DNA from: Tritrichomonas musculus | Taxonomy: Eukaryota > Parabasalia > Tritrichomonadida > Tritrichomonadidae | Length of the DNA stretch: 64,000 nt | NCBI GenBank assembly: GCA_039105265.1 | Contig: JAPFFF010000020.1 | Coordinates: 1,319,001-1,383,000, forward strand | Direction of reading: 5' to 3' | Program-made: the position numbers and the translations under genes | Notes under the pieces: model-generated | Databases searched by the model: none | Seen by the model: only the letters and a program-made list of their open reading frames with translations | Told to the model about the DNA's origin: nothing | Shown here: positions 20,140 to 31,563 of the stretch, one piece after another | How positions within the stretch are numbered: position 1 is the first letter of the stretch | Layout of the letters: every line of letters begins with the position of its first letter

Positions 20140-20742
20140 AACTCATCTGGACCAGGTAAATAAGTTAAAACTTCAGACAAAATTAATTTTGTACCATCAT
20201 TTTTAATGTCAACAAATGTGATCTTGTAAGGTTCTTTGAAAAGGTCGATTTTTTGTGTAGATATTTGGTCATTATCATCATTTTTATTCAGGTCAATGCT
20301 ATCATTATCTTTTCTTTAATAACAATGATTCAAGAGCTAATAGATTTTGGTTATCATTATAGTTATCAATGATGCTGCTGAAATTATTTTCCTTTGATTT
20401 TTGAATCTCTTTAAATCCATTGTTTCTTTTGCGTTTTTCTTTTATCAAATAGAAATCACTTGAATTAATGATTGATAATAAATTAGATTGATAAAGTTGT
20501 TCTCTAGATAGTCCAAAAAGTTTAGAAGTAGAATAATTGATAAATTGGATCTGCCAATTTTTATTGAAAGTTATAAATTGGCTAGGATTATAAGTAATAT
20601 GCACTTTTAAAGGTGTCGTATTTTTAAATGTTTTTGACTCAAATTGACCTATCATTAACTCAACTAATGATTGATTCTGAACACAAGAAATAGGTGGTAA
20701 TCGTGCAATCAAAATTCTCTCAATATTGAACTCTTCCTTCAA
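20140..20742 (-). pseudogene. PAS-domain-like gene fragment
   Basis: A 145-residue frame (20305-20742) contains NPSQFITFNKNWQIQFINYS, then TSKLFGLSREQLYQSN, which fits a PAS sensory domain. Below 20305 coding similarity seems to continue in another frame (KEPYKITFVDIKNDGTKL, then YLPGPDE), so the gene is broken by a frameshift near 20300. In trichomonads PAS domains occur in large membrane nucleotidyl cyclases; assignment to that family is a guess. It is inserted between two copies of the ankyrin 3' end, so it looks like a stray piece of a host gene. Confidence 0.5.
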
Positions 20743-21091
20743 ATTATTAATAATAAAAATGATAAATTATATTTACTTAACAATGAGAACATTGGTAAAT
20801 TCAATGGAATTTATTCAAAAAGTAAAAAAAAAAAAAAAAAAAAAATAAACATTATTATTATCATTGCAATTAATAATCTGAAACTTAAATAGTGAAATAT
20901 CTGTAGGAAAAAATCACAGTTCAATTTCAAAAACCTCAAAATATGAACTTCACAGAAAAAAAAAAAAATGTTCAGCATTTCTAAATATCAGAAATTCAGC
21001 TTGTATATCCATCTTTGGTAGGAAATAACAACTTATATATCCAAGATATGGACTGAGAACATCTTTGCAAAGAAAGTTCAAAATCTATGTC
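20743..21091. other. A/T-rich gap without a gene
   Basis: Contains a run of about 24 A (near 20823) and a second of 12 A (near 20957). No frame or RNA gene seen. Confidence 0.5.
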
Positions 21092-22893
21092 ATCCTGTTC
21101 CTGAATAAAAAGGCTCAATAATATCATATAAAAATATTATTCTATTAAAGATTAAAATATAATTTTAATTGTAATGTAGTAATTAATTTTTATTAATCAT
21201 TAAGACTTCAATTACTCGCCTTAGGGTTTTGCTTTGATCGGTCCTTTAGATAAAAGATCAACAATTTCTCGATGATTTTCTTTTCTTGCATAGTCAATGG
21301 CCGTTTTGTAAAAAAAATTATTTCAAAATTCCATAAATCATTCAATTTTTCAACATAATGAAAAAAGTTAGATTTGAATATCATGAATGTTTTGATTTAA
21401 AATGTTTTGAATGTTGATATCAATGCCTTCTTGTCTTATTAATAGTTCAACAATTTCTTTATGGCCTTCTCTTGCAGCATAAATCAATGCCGTATCATTA
21501 AATGTTCGAGTTAAATTCCATAAATAATTCAAGTTTTCAATCTTATGAAAAAAGTTAGATTTGAATAGTATGAATGTTTTGATTTAAAATGTCTTGAATG
21601 TTGATATCAATGCCTTCTTGTCTTAGTAATAGTTCAACAATTTCTTTATGGCCTTTATATACAGCAAGAATCAACGCCGTAGAATTAAATGTTCGAGTTA
21701 AATCCCATAAATCATTCAATTCTTCAATCCAATGAAAAAAGTTAGATTTGAATTTCATGAATGTTTTGATTTAAAATGTCTTGAATGTTGATATCAATGC
21801 CTTCTTGTCTTAGTAATAGTTCAACAATTTCTTTATGGCCGTCTCTTGCAGCAATATTCAATGCCGTATAATTAAATGTTCGAGTTAAATTCCATAAATA
21901 ATTCAAGTTTTCAATATAATCAAAAAAGTTAGATTTGAATTTTATGAATGTTTTGATTTAAAATGTCTTGAATATTGATATCAATGCCTTCTTGGCTTAT
22001 TAATAGTTCAACAATTTCTTTATGGCCTTCTTCGGCAGCAAGAATCAATGCCGTAGAATTAAATGTTCGAGTTAAATCCCATAAATCATTCAATTCTTCA
22101 ATCCAATGAAAAAAGTTAGATTTGAATTTCATGAATGTTTTGATTTAAAATGTCTTGAATGTTGATATCAATGCCTTCTTGTTTTATTAATAGTTCAACA
22201 ATTTCTTTATGGCCTTCTTTTGCAGCATAAATCAACGCCGTATCATTAAATGTTCCAGTTAAATTCCATAAATGATTCAAGTTTGCAACATCATGAAAAA
22301 AGTTAGATTTGAATATTATGAATGTTTTGATTTAAAATGTTTTGAATGTTGATATCAATGCCTTCTTGTCTTATTAATAATTCAACAATTTCTTTATGGC
22401 CGTCTCTTGCAGCATAAATCAACGCCGTATTATTAAATGTTCCAGTTAAATTCCATAAATGATTCAAGTTTGCAACATCATGAAAAAAGTTAGATTTGAA
22501 TATTATGAATGTTTTGATTTAAAATGTTTTGAATGTTGATATCAATGCCTTCTTGTCTTAGTAATTGTTCAACAATTTCTTTATGGTCGTCTCTTGCAGC
22601 ATAAATCAACGCCGTATCATTAAATGTTCCAGTTAAATTCCATAAATAATTCAAGTTTGCAATATAATAAAAAAGTTATATTTGAATTTCATGAATGTTT
22701 TGATTTAAAATGTCTTGAATGTTGATATCAATGCCTTCTTGTCTTAGTAATAGTTCAACAATTTCTTTATGGCCTCTTATTGCAGCAAGAATCAACGCCG
22801 TATTATTAAATGTTCCAGTTAAATTCCATAAATAATTCAAGTTTGCAATATCATGAAAAAAGTTAGATTTGAATTTTATGAATGTTTTTTGTT
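21092..22893 (-). pseudogene. degenerate ankyrin-repeat region of host gene
   Basis: Every part encodes recognisable ankyrin sequence on the minus strand (for example STALILAAEEGHKEIVELLI and EGIDINIQDILNQN), but in pieces of up to 67 residues. Stops recur at the same point in each unit because the repeat unit is 187 bp, not a multiple of three. The left end (21092-21130) is the 3' flank shared with 19733. The upstream DUF3447-type gene (22894-24072) ends as this array begins, so it was probably once one ankyrin protein that lost its repeat domain to frameshift followed by amplification. Confidence 0.75.
21383..22878. repeat. tandem array of 187-bp ankyrin-derived units (8 full spacings)
   Basis: The core ATGAATGTTTTGATTTAAAA begins at 21383, 21570, 21757, 21944, 22131, 22318 and 22505, then at 22691 and 22878 (the last copy has a few extra T). 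Seven spacings are exactly 187 bp and one is 186 bp. Units differ by scattered substitutions. Confidence 0.9.
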
Positions 22894-24072
22894 TTAAAAT
22901 GTTATTTGAATGATTGATGTTTTAATTGCTACATTTATGTCAATGGTTCCCTCAATCAAACAAAGTTTAACAAGTGTGTAATAGTCAAATTCACATAAAT
23001 AAAAAAACATGTTTTTGTATTTCATGTTTGTTGGGAAAAAACAATAATTGTGAGATTTAGTTGCATATCGAAAAAGATTGTCATAATAGTTGTTTTCAAT
23101 GTCATTTTGGAGATATTCTTCGTTCATTATATTGTCAATGAGGTAGTTCGAAATATCGTTGTGATGACATTTAATCGATTCTTCAAGAATTCTTTTATAG
23201 TCATTATATGGTGGTGAAACATGATTGTCTTCAAGATATCTGATCAGTTCTGCATTACAACTGTGAATACCATAAATCCACATCGATGATGTCAGTTCAA
23301 CTCCTTTCTTTTCAATGTATTTGATGATGTCATTCGAGCCATAAAATGATGCATATTCAATCAGTTTAATACCAGATTTATCTGTCAAAAGTCGATTTGT
23401 TTCAAAAATTGATTTTTTAATTTCAATTTCGAGTGACAAATTTCTTTGTTCTGTAAATCTGATAAATTCTTGAATTTCGTTATTTCGAATCAGTTCACAC
23501 AAAGATTCATCGTTTTCTCCTTCTCGTCGTTTTTCATAGAAATTGGATTCAACTTCTTTGTTCATTCGCTCGATAAATTTAGCATCTTTTAATGTTCTAT
23601 TCTTGCGGCCGTATTTTTCAATGATTTCTTCTGTGACAAACCGTTTGATTTCTGGTTGAAAATATTCACAATAGTTCTCTTCGACATATTCTGAACTCGT
23701 AATTATTGAAAAAATGTGTTCATCAATTATCATCATTTTTTCTTCAAGAAGAAAGAGAAGGATTCGCTTGTTATCTTTGAAAATGTTGAATATTTCTGAA
23801 TTTGAAAAATATTTTTGGAGACCTTGTTTGAATTGTCTTAAAACTCGCTCAACTTTAGAAATAAAATTCCGAGAACGATGATGATTGTTCACAATGCTGT
23901 TTATTAATCGTAATAATGCGTTAAATTCATGTTCGTCATTAATTATTTGTTGAGTCGAGACAAGATTAATGAAATTTTCATATTTGTCGTCACCATCTGA
24001 TTCTTCTTCAAGGAATTCCAGAAGGGAACTTTGAACACTTTTCATTTTTTCAACAAATGTTTCAAAACTCAT
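22894..24072 (-). CDS. DUF3447-type ankyrin protein, N-terminal part
   Basis: About 392 residues from the ATG at 24072 (MSFETFVEKMKSVQSSLLEF); the frame is open further up but only from a non-ATG codon, and the leader above 24072 is A/T-rich. The acidic and helical N-terminal 180 residues and the following part (SLCELIRNNEIQEFIRF, then LIEYASFYGSNDIIKYIE) match the layout of the large trichomonad ankyrin family with DUF3447, where an N-terminal helical domain precedes many ankyrin repeats. Two or three divergent ankyrin units are present before the frame ends at 22894. The protein therefore lacks the usual long repeat tail, which lies downstream in broken form. It may be a truncated gene or a pseudogene. 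Confidence 0.7.
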   Translation of the reverse strand: MSFETFVEKMKSVQSSLLEFLEEESDGDDKYENFINLVSTQQIINDEHEFNALLRLINSIVNNHHRSRNFISKVERVLRQFKQGLQKYFSNSEIFNIFKDNKRILLFLLEEKMMIIDEHIFSIITSSEYVEENYCEYFQPEIKRFVTEEIIEKYGRKNRTLKDAKFIERMNKEVESNFYEKRREGENDESLCELIRNNEIQEFIRFTEQRNLSLEIEIKKSIFETNRLLTDKSGIKLIEYASFYGSNDIIKYIEKKGVELTSSMWIYGIHSCNAELIRYLEDNHVSPPYNDYKRILEESIKCHHNDISNYLIDNIMNEEYLQNDIENNYYDNLFRYATKSHNYCFFPTNMKYKNMFFYLCEFDYYTLVKLCLIEGTIDINVAIKTSIIQITF

Positions 24073-24338
24073 TTTTATATAAAAGTATTGAAATGTGATA
24101 TAAAAATGATAAAATATGAAATGTGATATGAAAATGATTTCAATCAATTTATCAAATTTGTTAATATCAAATTCAATGATATTCCAGTGAATGAAATTGG
24201 CATATTTTAGAACCAAAAATTGTGGGTTTTGTGTGAAAGAGAGAAAAACGATTATAGAGGCGAATTTTATAATAGAAATTTGATTTAAAAAAAACAGTTA
24301 TATATCAATATTCTAATCAATAAAATTTTCATTTTTAC

Positions 24339-24339
<1 letters not shown>
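24073..24339. other. upstream region of ankyrin gene
   Basis: A/T-rich, no gene. Presumably the 5' flank and promoter of the minus-strand ankyrin gene; no clear initiator motif picked out. Confidence 0.4.

Positions 24340-24410
<71 letters not shown>
24340..24410. repeat. (AAT)n microsatellite, left flank of MULE 1
   Basis: About 23 AAT units. The matching array on the far side (39598-39721) reads AAT on the same strand, so this is split target sequence or target duplication rather than part of the inverted repeats. Confidence 0.85.
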
Positions 24411-24411
<1 letters not shown>

Positions 24412-24422
24412 GGGATAATTTA

Positions 24423-24530
24423 TATGCACCTATTTTGCACCCAAAACGGTTATTCCCAGAAAAAGTGCACCCAAAATCGGTTTTTTGCACCCAAAAATAT
24501 TTCTGCACCTATTTATGCACCCAAAAGCAG
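24423..24530. promoter_or_regulatory. subterminal iterons GCACCCAAAA (left end)
   Basis: GCACCCAAAA occurs at 24437, 24467, 24487 and 24517 (spacings 30, 20, 30 bp), and the related GCACCTATTT at 24426 and 24505. Multiples of about 10 bp would put the sites on one DNA face. Likely transposase-binding sites; inferred. Confidence 0.6.
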
Positions 24531-25071
24531 CATTCAAAAAGTGGAAGGCTATTTCAAAAAGTTACATATTATTTTCTTCCTCTTCCTCTTTCTTTTTCCA
24601 AATTAAAATTAGAAAAGCAGCCTTTTGCATAATAAAATCCAATCCTTGCCTTATATAGTTTATAAAATCTTTTTTTCCTTATCTAAAACAAAGCATTTAG
24701 AATATTATAACATTTCTCTCGAAATTGCTTTTTTTCGATACATAAAATTAAATTTCGGTGTATTTAATTGAGTAATAATGATGCCATATGATAAACATTC
24801 ATCAAATAAAAGATATTAGTATTTAAAAAACTAATTTATATTCCTCAGAATTTATTGAGAAAAACAAAAATTTGAATACTTTAATAAAAGTTGAATTGAA
24901 TCAAATAAAATTTTAATATAAACGTATATTATAAAAAGAAAGAAAACAATTATCTAAAGAAATTTATTTTAAAATTGGAAAATAATGTATAATATATGAC
25001 AAAAGATTATATTTCTGTTTAAGTAAATTAATTTAATGAGTAACATTTGTTAAAAGTTATGGATTACAGTT

Positions 25072-27087
25072 TTCATCAGCAATGATTGACACTTTTGATC
25101 AGCAATGATTGACACTTTTGATCAACAATGATTGACACTTTTGATCAACAATGATTGACACTTTTGATCAGCAATGATTGACACTTTTGATCAACAATGA
25201 TTGACACTTTTGATCAACAATGATTGACACTTTTGATCAACAATGATTGACACTTTTGATCAACAATGATTGACACTTTTGATCAACAATGATTGACACT
25301 TTTGATCAACAATGATTGACACTTTTGATCAACAATGATTGACACTTTTGATCAACAATGATTGACACTTTTGATCAACAATGATTGACACTTTTGATCA
25401 ACAATGATTGACACTTTTGATCAACAATGATTGACACTTTTGATCAACAATGATTGACACTTTTGATCAGCAATGATTGACACTTTTGATCAACAATGAT
25501 TGACACTTTTGATCAACAATGATTGACACTTTTGATCAACAATGATTGACACTTTTGATCAACAATGATTGACACTTTTGATCAACAATGATTGACACTT
25601 TTGATCAACAATGATTGACACTTTTGATCAACAATGATTGACACTTTTGATCAACAATGATTGACACTTTTGATCAACAATGATTGACACTTTTGATCAG
25701 CAATGATTGACACTTTTGATCAACAATGATTGACACTTTTGATCAACAATGATTGACACTTTTGATCAACAATGATTGACACTTTTGATCAACAATGATT
25801 GACACTTTTGATCAACAATGATTGACACTTTTGATCAACAATGATTGACACTTTTGATCAACAATGATTGACACTTTTGATCAACAATGATTGACACTTT
25901 TGATCAACAATGATTGACACTTTTGATCAACAATGATTGACACTTTTGATCAACAATGATTGACACTTTTGATCAACAATGATTGACACTTTTGATCAAC
26001 AATGATTGACACTTTTGATCAGCAATGATTGACACTTTTGATCAACAATGATTGACACTTTTGATCAACAATGATTGACACTTTTGATCAACAATGATTG
26101 ACACTTTTGATCAACAATGATTGACACTTTTGATCAACAATGATTGACACTTTTGATCAACAATGATTGACACTTTTGATCAACAATGATTGACACTTTT
26201 GATCAACAATGATTGACACTTTTGATCAACAATGATTGACACTTTTGATCAGCAATGATTGACACTTTTGATCAACAATGATTGACACTTTTGATCAACA
26301 ATGATTGACACTTTTGATCAACAATGATTGACACTTTTGATCAACAATGATTGACACTTTTGATCAACAATGATTGACACTTTTGATCAACAATGATTGA
26401 CACTTTTGATCAACAATGATTGACACTTTTGATCAACAATGATTGACACTTTTGATCAACAATGATTGACACTTTTGATCAACAATGATTGACACTTTTG
26501 ATCAGCAATGATTGACACTTTTGATCAACAATGATTGACACTTTTGATCAACAATGATTGACACTTTTGATCAACAATGATTGACACTTTTGATCAACAA
26601 TGATTGACACTTTTGATCAACAATGATTGACACTTTTGATCAACAATGATTGACACTTTTGATCAACAATGATTGACACTTTTGATCAACAATGATTGAC
26701 ACTTTTGATCAACAATGATTGACACTTTTGATCAGCAATGATTGACACTTTTGATCAACAATGATTGACACTTTTGATCAACAATGATTGACACTTTTGA
26801 TCAACAATGATTGACACTTTTGATCAACAATGATTGACACTTTTGATCAACAATGATTGACACTTTTGATCAACAATGATTGACACTTTTGATCAACAAT
26901 GATTGACACTTTTGATCAACAATGATTGACACTTTTGATCAGCAATGATTGACACTTTTGATCAGCAATGATTGACACTTTTGATCAACAATGATTGACA
27001 CTTTTGATCAACAATGATTGACACTTTTGATCAACAATGATTGACACTTTTGATCAACAATGATTGACACTTTTGATCAACAATGAT
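25072..27087. repeat. 23-bp satellite array, left (about 87 copies)
   Basis: Unit GATCAACAATGATTGACACT plus TTT, nearly perfect. A variant with GATCAGC recurs roughly every 9-14 units, giving a higher-order pattern close to 230 bp. It lies between the element end and the transposase 3' end. Confidence 0.95.
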
Positions 27088-27355
27088 TTGCCATCTTCAT
27101 CAGCACTGATTAACAGTTTTGATCAGCAGTGATTAACCGTTTTGAACAAAAACAAATAACAGTTTTTAGCAACAATATGATAAAATTATTAAAACATTTT
27201 TTGAAAATTCTCTTATCTTTTTTGTTTTAATCAATATAATCTTTTTAAAACTTTTAAATTTTCTCAAATTAGTCTTATTTGTTTCTATTATCATGCTCAT
27301 TTCAATATATATACAAAAAAAAAATAATTAAAAATATAATATCAGTATTTAGTAA

Positions 27356-28312
27356 TCATTGTACTTTATTTTTATTATTATTAAACCATGAACGGATTTG
27401 AATCCTGGTAATAGTCGGCTCGATCTCCTGGGCTCTCGCTAACGTGGAATTTAATATAGCATTTCGTTCTGCTGACCGAGGTTGTGCTCTGTTGAATTGA
27501 ATAATGTTTTCTTGTAGCACTTGTATTACTGCGCTAGGCAATCCTCGAATATTAGCTTTTGGTCTTGAAGATGCTTCTTCTAATAAATCAGATGGAACGA
27601 TTTCATTTCTTTCTTCGACATTATTATCATCTTTATTTTGCTCTTCACAATTTTCTTGTTGTTCGTCATCGATTTCTTCTGTATCTGATGAAATTAATAT
27701 ATCATTTGGATATTTCTCCAAATTGTCTTCATTTTCGTTCAAAAAGTAACTATCGTCATTTGAACTATCGTTATTTTGAATATTTTCTGGGATTTCTTCA
27801 TCGTCTTCGATTCCTCTTATAATATTTGTAATAAAATTTTTAAAAAGTTTTTTAAAGGCTTCTGAATCGATTCTTTTTATATCCAATTTTTGTAAAACTC
27901 GTGTCTTGCTCTTAAGGAAGTATTCATTTTCAACTTCCACCAAACCTAATTCAAATTCTTCAAAAGTTGGGCCTTTTTTGATTTTATCGTTTAAAGTTGA
28001 ATTAATACTTTCAGCGAAATTGTTTGTAATCGTTTGTTTGTTCGGTTTATTATAACAATTCCATTCTTCAAAATCGTAATTATTAATAAAGTTTTTTTCG
28101 AAATATAATGCAAAATTTCTTGTTTCGGAGTGCTTATAAAGTTCAGTTATAACTTCATTTACCATTTCTAAAGGAATAAATGGTAATTGATATGCGATGT
28201 ATGTCAACCGATTTAAATATTTAAAATTAGGATAATTTGCGAAATATCTTCTCAAAATTTGTGTATAATGAAAGTAACAGAATTGGAAATAATGAGATTT
28301 ATCCATTAGAAT
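27356..28312 (-). pseudogene. MULE 1 transposase, 3'-half copy
   Basis: The last 316 codons of the transposase, from MDKSHYFQFCYFHYTQ to the stop, with no difference noticed from the full copy at 36002-36952. The zinc-finger N-terminus and both catalytic Asp residues are absent; the Glu-bearing part (NNFAESINST) and the homeodomain-like C-terminus remain. The similarity stops a few bases upstream of the Met codon, at the edge of the inverted repeat. If expressed it could act as a DNA-binding inhibitor of the full protein, but nothing shows that it is. Confidence 0.85.
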
Positions 28313-28313
28313 T

Positions 28314-28533
28314 AAAAAACATTTAATTGGATAGATAAGTGTAGGTATTTTTATTGTTTTGTTGTTTTATTAAAAAGTCATCCCATTCTCAATATTTCTA
28401 AATATTATTTATTTTAAAAATAATTAAATCAAATTTCAAATAAATAAAATTGTATTTTCAATAATGCATTGAAAATTGAATAATATTTAGACACTACTCA
28501 GTTTTCTTTTTACCTTTTTATTTCCAATTAAAC
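28314..28533. promoter_or_regulatory. probable promoter region of accessory gene
   Basis: A/T-rich gap between the truncated transposase and the accessory gene. In MULE 2 the equivalent gap separates two divergent genes. No specific motif identified. Confidence 0.35.
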
Positions 28534-29742
28534 ATGTTGCCATATAAAGACGATGATATTTTAAAAGTTGAACCAGAATTAAATTTCGAATTTGAAGAAA
28601 AAAATTCTCAATTAGTATTGAATCACATTACACCAGAAAGGTTATTTGAATGTTGGAATGAAACAATGAATCAAATCGATGCGTTGTGCAATAAAAAGAA
28701 ATACTCGCATGCAAATCAAGTGGTTAACTCATTAATTTCAATTCTCTCTAATGTTCATGAATATTGTAATGAGTTCTTATTCGATGTTACCTTTTTAACT
28801 TCATTTGAACAATCATTATTTTTTAAATACATTCCGAATTTTTTGCTCTCAATCAATAATAATATAAAATTAACTGTTTTAAAATTTTTTATTTGTTTTT
28901 CGACAATATCGTGTGATTTTATAGACATTATTATTCCAATTTTTATTAGCAATGGCATTTTTCCCCATTATTTAAAACATGAAAATAATTCAGATTCAAT
29001 AACATCTTATTTTTATATTTTAATTGGTTTGTTTTCTCAATATTCTGGACAATTTAATCAATATCTTATAGATACAAACTTTTTTGATAGTAATTATTTT
29101 TTATTCATAGATTCAAATTTAAATGTTAAATTTCAAATTGTAAATTTCATAAATAGAATGACTCAAAATTGTTCTGATAATATTCAATTTAAGAATTCTT
29201 TGAAATCTTTCCTATTATTAATAAATCAATTGAAAGATTTTTTAAGATTGTTTTATCAAAAAAAATATGAGGAATTGAATTCACTAGAAAAAGAATTTGC
29301 TCTTTCAATTTTAGATATTTTTCAAAATTTATTTTTCATTCCTGATTTTAAAGAAATTATTTTTAAAGAAAATATCTCTCAATTTATGCTGGATCAAATA
29401 GTAAATTGTGATAAAGATGTTAACTTTTTTGACAAATTTTTTCATCATTCTCTTCAAATAATTAATTATGATTTTGATAATATTCAACAATTGGAAAACG
29501 TTGAAAAATTTTCATTGTTATGCATTAAAATTAATTATTTCTTAAATAATGGTTCTTTTTTCGAAAAGCCAAAAATAATTAAAACTGTAATTTCAATGAT
29601 TCGTAAATGTAAAAAAGATTTTAATAGCATTTTTATAAGTTTAAGCGACTCTTTGAAAAGTTATATTAATGCTGAGACTAATTTACATGATGAAATTGTA
29701 TCATGTTTGGAATTCATGGGTGTTACAGATATATTTGATTGA
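28534..29742 (+). CDS. MULE accessory protein, MLPYKD family (402 aa)
   Basis: A 402-residue protein rich in F, L, I and N that reads as alpha-helical hairpins of the ARM/HEAT sort, with no transmembrane or catalytic motif. It is clearly related to the 396-residue protein beside the MULE 2 transposase: both start MLPYKD and share LKFFIxFSxIS-DFxDIxIP (about residues 125-145), FYIxIGLxSxYS (about 165) and NFxNxMTQNCS (about 210). In both elements the gene is divergent from the transposase. Conserved pairing suggests a transposition-related partner, comparable in position to mudrB of maize MuDR or the VANC genes of VANDAL elements, but without visible similarity. It could also be a host-gene family picked up once. 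Function unknown. Confidence 0.8.
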   Translation: MLPYKDDDILKVEPELNFEFEEKNSQLVLNHITPERLFECWNETMNQIDALCNKKKYSHANQVVNSLISILSNVHEYCNEFLFDVTFLTSFEQSLFFKYIPNFLLSINNNIKLTVLKFFICFSTISCDFIDIIIPIFISNGIFPHYLKHENNSDSITSYFYILIGLFSQYSGQFNQYLIDTNFFDSNYFLFIDSNLNVKFQIVNFINRMTQNCSDNIQFKNSLKSFLLLINQLKDFLRLFYQKKYEELNSLEKEFALSILDIFQNLFFIPDFKEIIFKENISQFMLDQIVNCDKDVNFFDKFFHHSLQIINYDFDNIQQLENVEKFSLLCIKINYFLNNGSFFEKPKIIKTVISMIRKCKKDFNSIFISLSDSLKSYINAETNLHDEIVSCLEFMGVTDIFD

Positions 29743-30223
29743 TTTAAATATCCACTTTTTGAATAAATGATTACTCTAATGCCACTTGTCTAAATAAATA
29801 TTTGTATATTTCAGAAAAAGTTTTAAAAAATTAAGAAAATTTGTTGCTATAAATTGAATTATCCAATTATGTTTTGATAAATGAATAAGAGAAATCAAAA
29901 ACAATTATAAAAATCATAAAAACTGAAAACAAAAGTTTGAAGACGATTTTCGCTGAATAAAAAGAAAGATTATTTGTATTAGAAAATAATTCAACTATGT
30001 CATAAAATCCAAAGAAATTAGATTTTGCATTTTGATTTGATAACTCAATATGTTTGCAAATTAATTTGGCTTTTAAACCACAATTTCATGTGGATATTTA
30101 TTTATCTTATACTAAAATTTATTCAAACAAAGCAAAAGAAAAGATAATACATATTTATATTGTACTTGATAAAAAGAATAAAATTCAGAAAGCACTTTTC
30201 TGAAGGGAAATAAACATATAAGC
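29743..30223. other. A/T-rich gap without a gene
   Basis: No frame, repeat or RNA gene seen in this part of MULE 1. Confidence 0.5.
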
Positions 30224-30481
30224 CTATATTGTTTCGTTAATTTCACATTTTTCGAGAATTAAAACACAATTCTGATAATAATCATCTGATATATCATTTG
30301 AAGTCTTATACACTGAATCTATTTCATGGTCAACACCATCAATATCTGTATATTTACATATCATATGCGTTCCCTCATGATATCGAGTATAAGAAGTAGT
30401 AAATCTTAATGGTTTGTCAGGATCATCTAATAATACTTCTTTACTAGTTATAAGTAATGATAAATTATTATGGTAAATCAT
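30224..30481 (-). CDS. small unknown ORF in MULE 1 cargo (85 aa)
   Basis: An 85-residue frame (MIYHNNLSLLITSKEVLLDD at the start) with protein-like composition (DDPDKPLRFTTSYTRYHEGT, then CKYTDIDGVDHEIDS). No family recognised. It may be a fragment of a longer captured gene, as the DNA on its left and right is non-coding. Confidence 0.35.
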   Translation of the reverse strand: MIYHNNLSLLITSKEVLLDDPDKPLRFTTSYTRYHEGTHMICKYTDIDGVDHEIDSVYKTSNDISDDYYQNCVLILEKCEINETI

Positions 30482-31563
30482 TTACTTTTTTTGTTGTGAT
30501 AAGTCATCTTTTATGGAATATGAACTTAAATCCACTAATATATTTCCTTGATTTCTATTTTCTTACGCAGTTAATAGGAATATATTTAGTTTTAGGAACT
30601 TTAACATCGTGTATGATTGTATTTAAATGTTGCTAAGCATGTTGTTCTGTAAAGCCATGTCTTTTTGCTGGAGGAAAAAAATTTAATGGGGTTTTCAATG
30701 GATAAGAATGATAAAATTCATCAATTGTATTAAATTATTTTTAAATCATTTTATGTATAAATATTTTATATGTAAAGCATCTTACAGTAAGGTAAGAATT
30801 GAATTTTCATAACAAATGATTGGTTCTTAGGTATCATAATAGGAATGCTGTTATGACATCCTGAATAGAACTCAACCCAGAATTGTTGGTCATTTGAGTT
30901 CAGTTTATATAATTTAATAGAATAAAATTTACAGAACTATCACCTATATAATTATGTGCTGACTGTTCTGCAATTGATGAATATATTTTAAATAGTTGTC
31001 TATCCCAAACATTATAGAAGTCTAATAGCTCGAGGCATTTATCTTTATAGTTATCAGGATGTTTTAGGTATGGCTTATATCAGATATTCATAAGGTTTGT
31101 AAAGTCATCTTTATTATATAAATCTTGAACTTTGTATAATACAAAGTACCAAATACATCATCATCATCATTATCATTATCATTAACTGGTGAATAAGTTG
31201 TTTCTAAAGTAAGATTCAAAAGGCCTGTGACAAATTTTTTCAATACGTAAAGGTCAAATTTTCTCATTTTAAAGGTCAATAAGTCCCAAGTAGAATGCAA
31301 GATTTTCAGAGAAACATTGAAAAAAATTGAATGTTGTCCCAAGCATTTTGAATCCAACTTTAGATTAGGTGTTGGTGATGGTTCTAGTTCAGACAGAATA
31401 TATATATATCATAATTAAGAAGAAATGAACCGTTTCCGTTTATTAGTTTGAATGCATATTGGACATTTTTTGAATTTTTGAAAAACAATCGATACTGAAA
31501 AAGTTTATTTAGCAAAGAAAAAAAGTTTTTTGATTCATGAAGAAATATTAATTTTTATTAGAA
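30482..31563. other. cargo region with faint decayed coding
   Basis: No supportable gene. Around 30960-31080 the minus strand has a short protein-like piece (YLKHPDNYKDKCLELLDFYN), and 31088-31357 has an 89-residue frame of doubtful value. Looks like remnants of older sequence. A (CAT)n run lies near 31160. Confidence 0.4.

Larger units (their letters stand above)
24411..28313. repeat. MULE 1 left inverted repeat (3.9 kb)
   Basis: Reverse complement of 35996-39597. Coordinates in the coding part sum to 64308; the outer ends sum to 64008, the 300-bp difference being about 13 copies of the 23-bp satellite. The arm stops inside the transposase gene. Confidence 0.9.

Noticed and set aside
24073-24216. 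N-terminal extension of the ankyrin protein
   Set aside because: The frame above 24072 is A/T-rich, begins at a non-ATG codon and does not resemble the family, whose start at MSFETF is typical.
24409-24632. 65-residue frames at the MULE 1 ends (mirrored at 39376-39773)
   Set aside because: They read through iterons, A/T-rich DNA and the AAT microsatellite; no protein-like sequence.
25072-27087. Possible CRISPR array
   Set aside because: The 23-bp units are directly abutting with no spacers; it is a satellite in a eukaryotic transposon.
27504-27822. Plus-strand frames inside the transposase 3' half (mirrored at 36486-36804)
   Set aside because: Antisense shadows of the acidic linker of the transposase.
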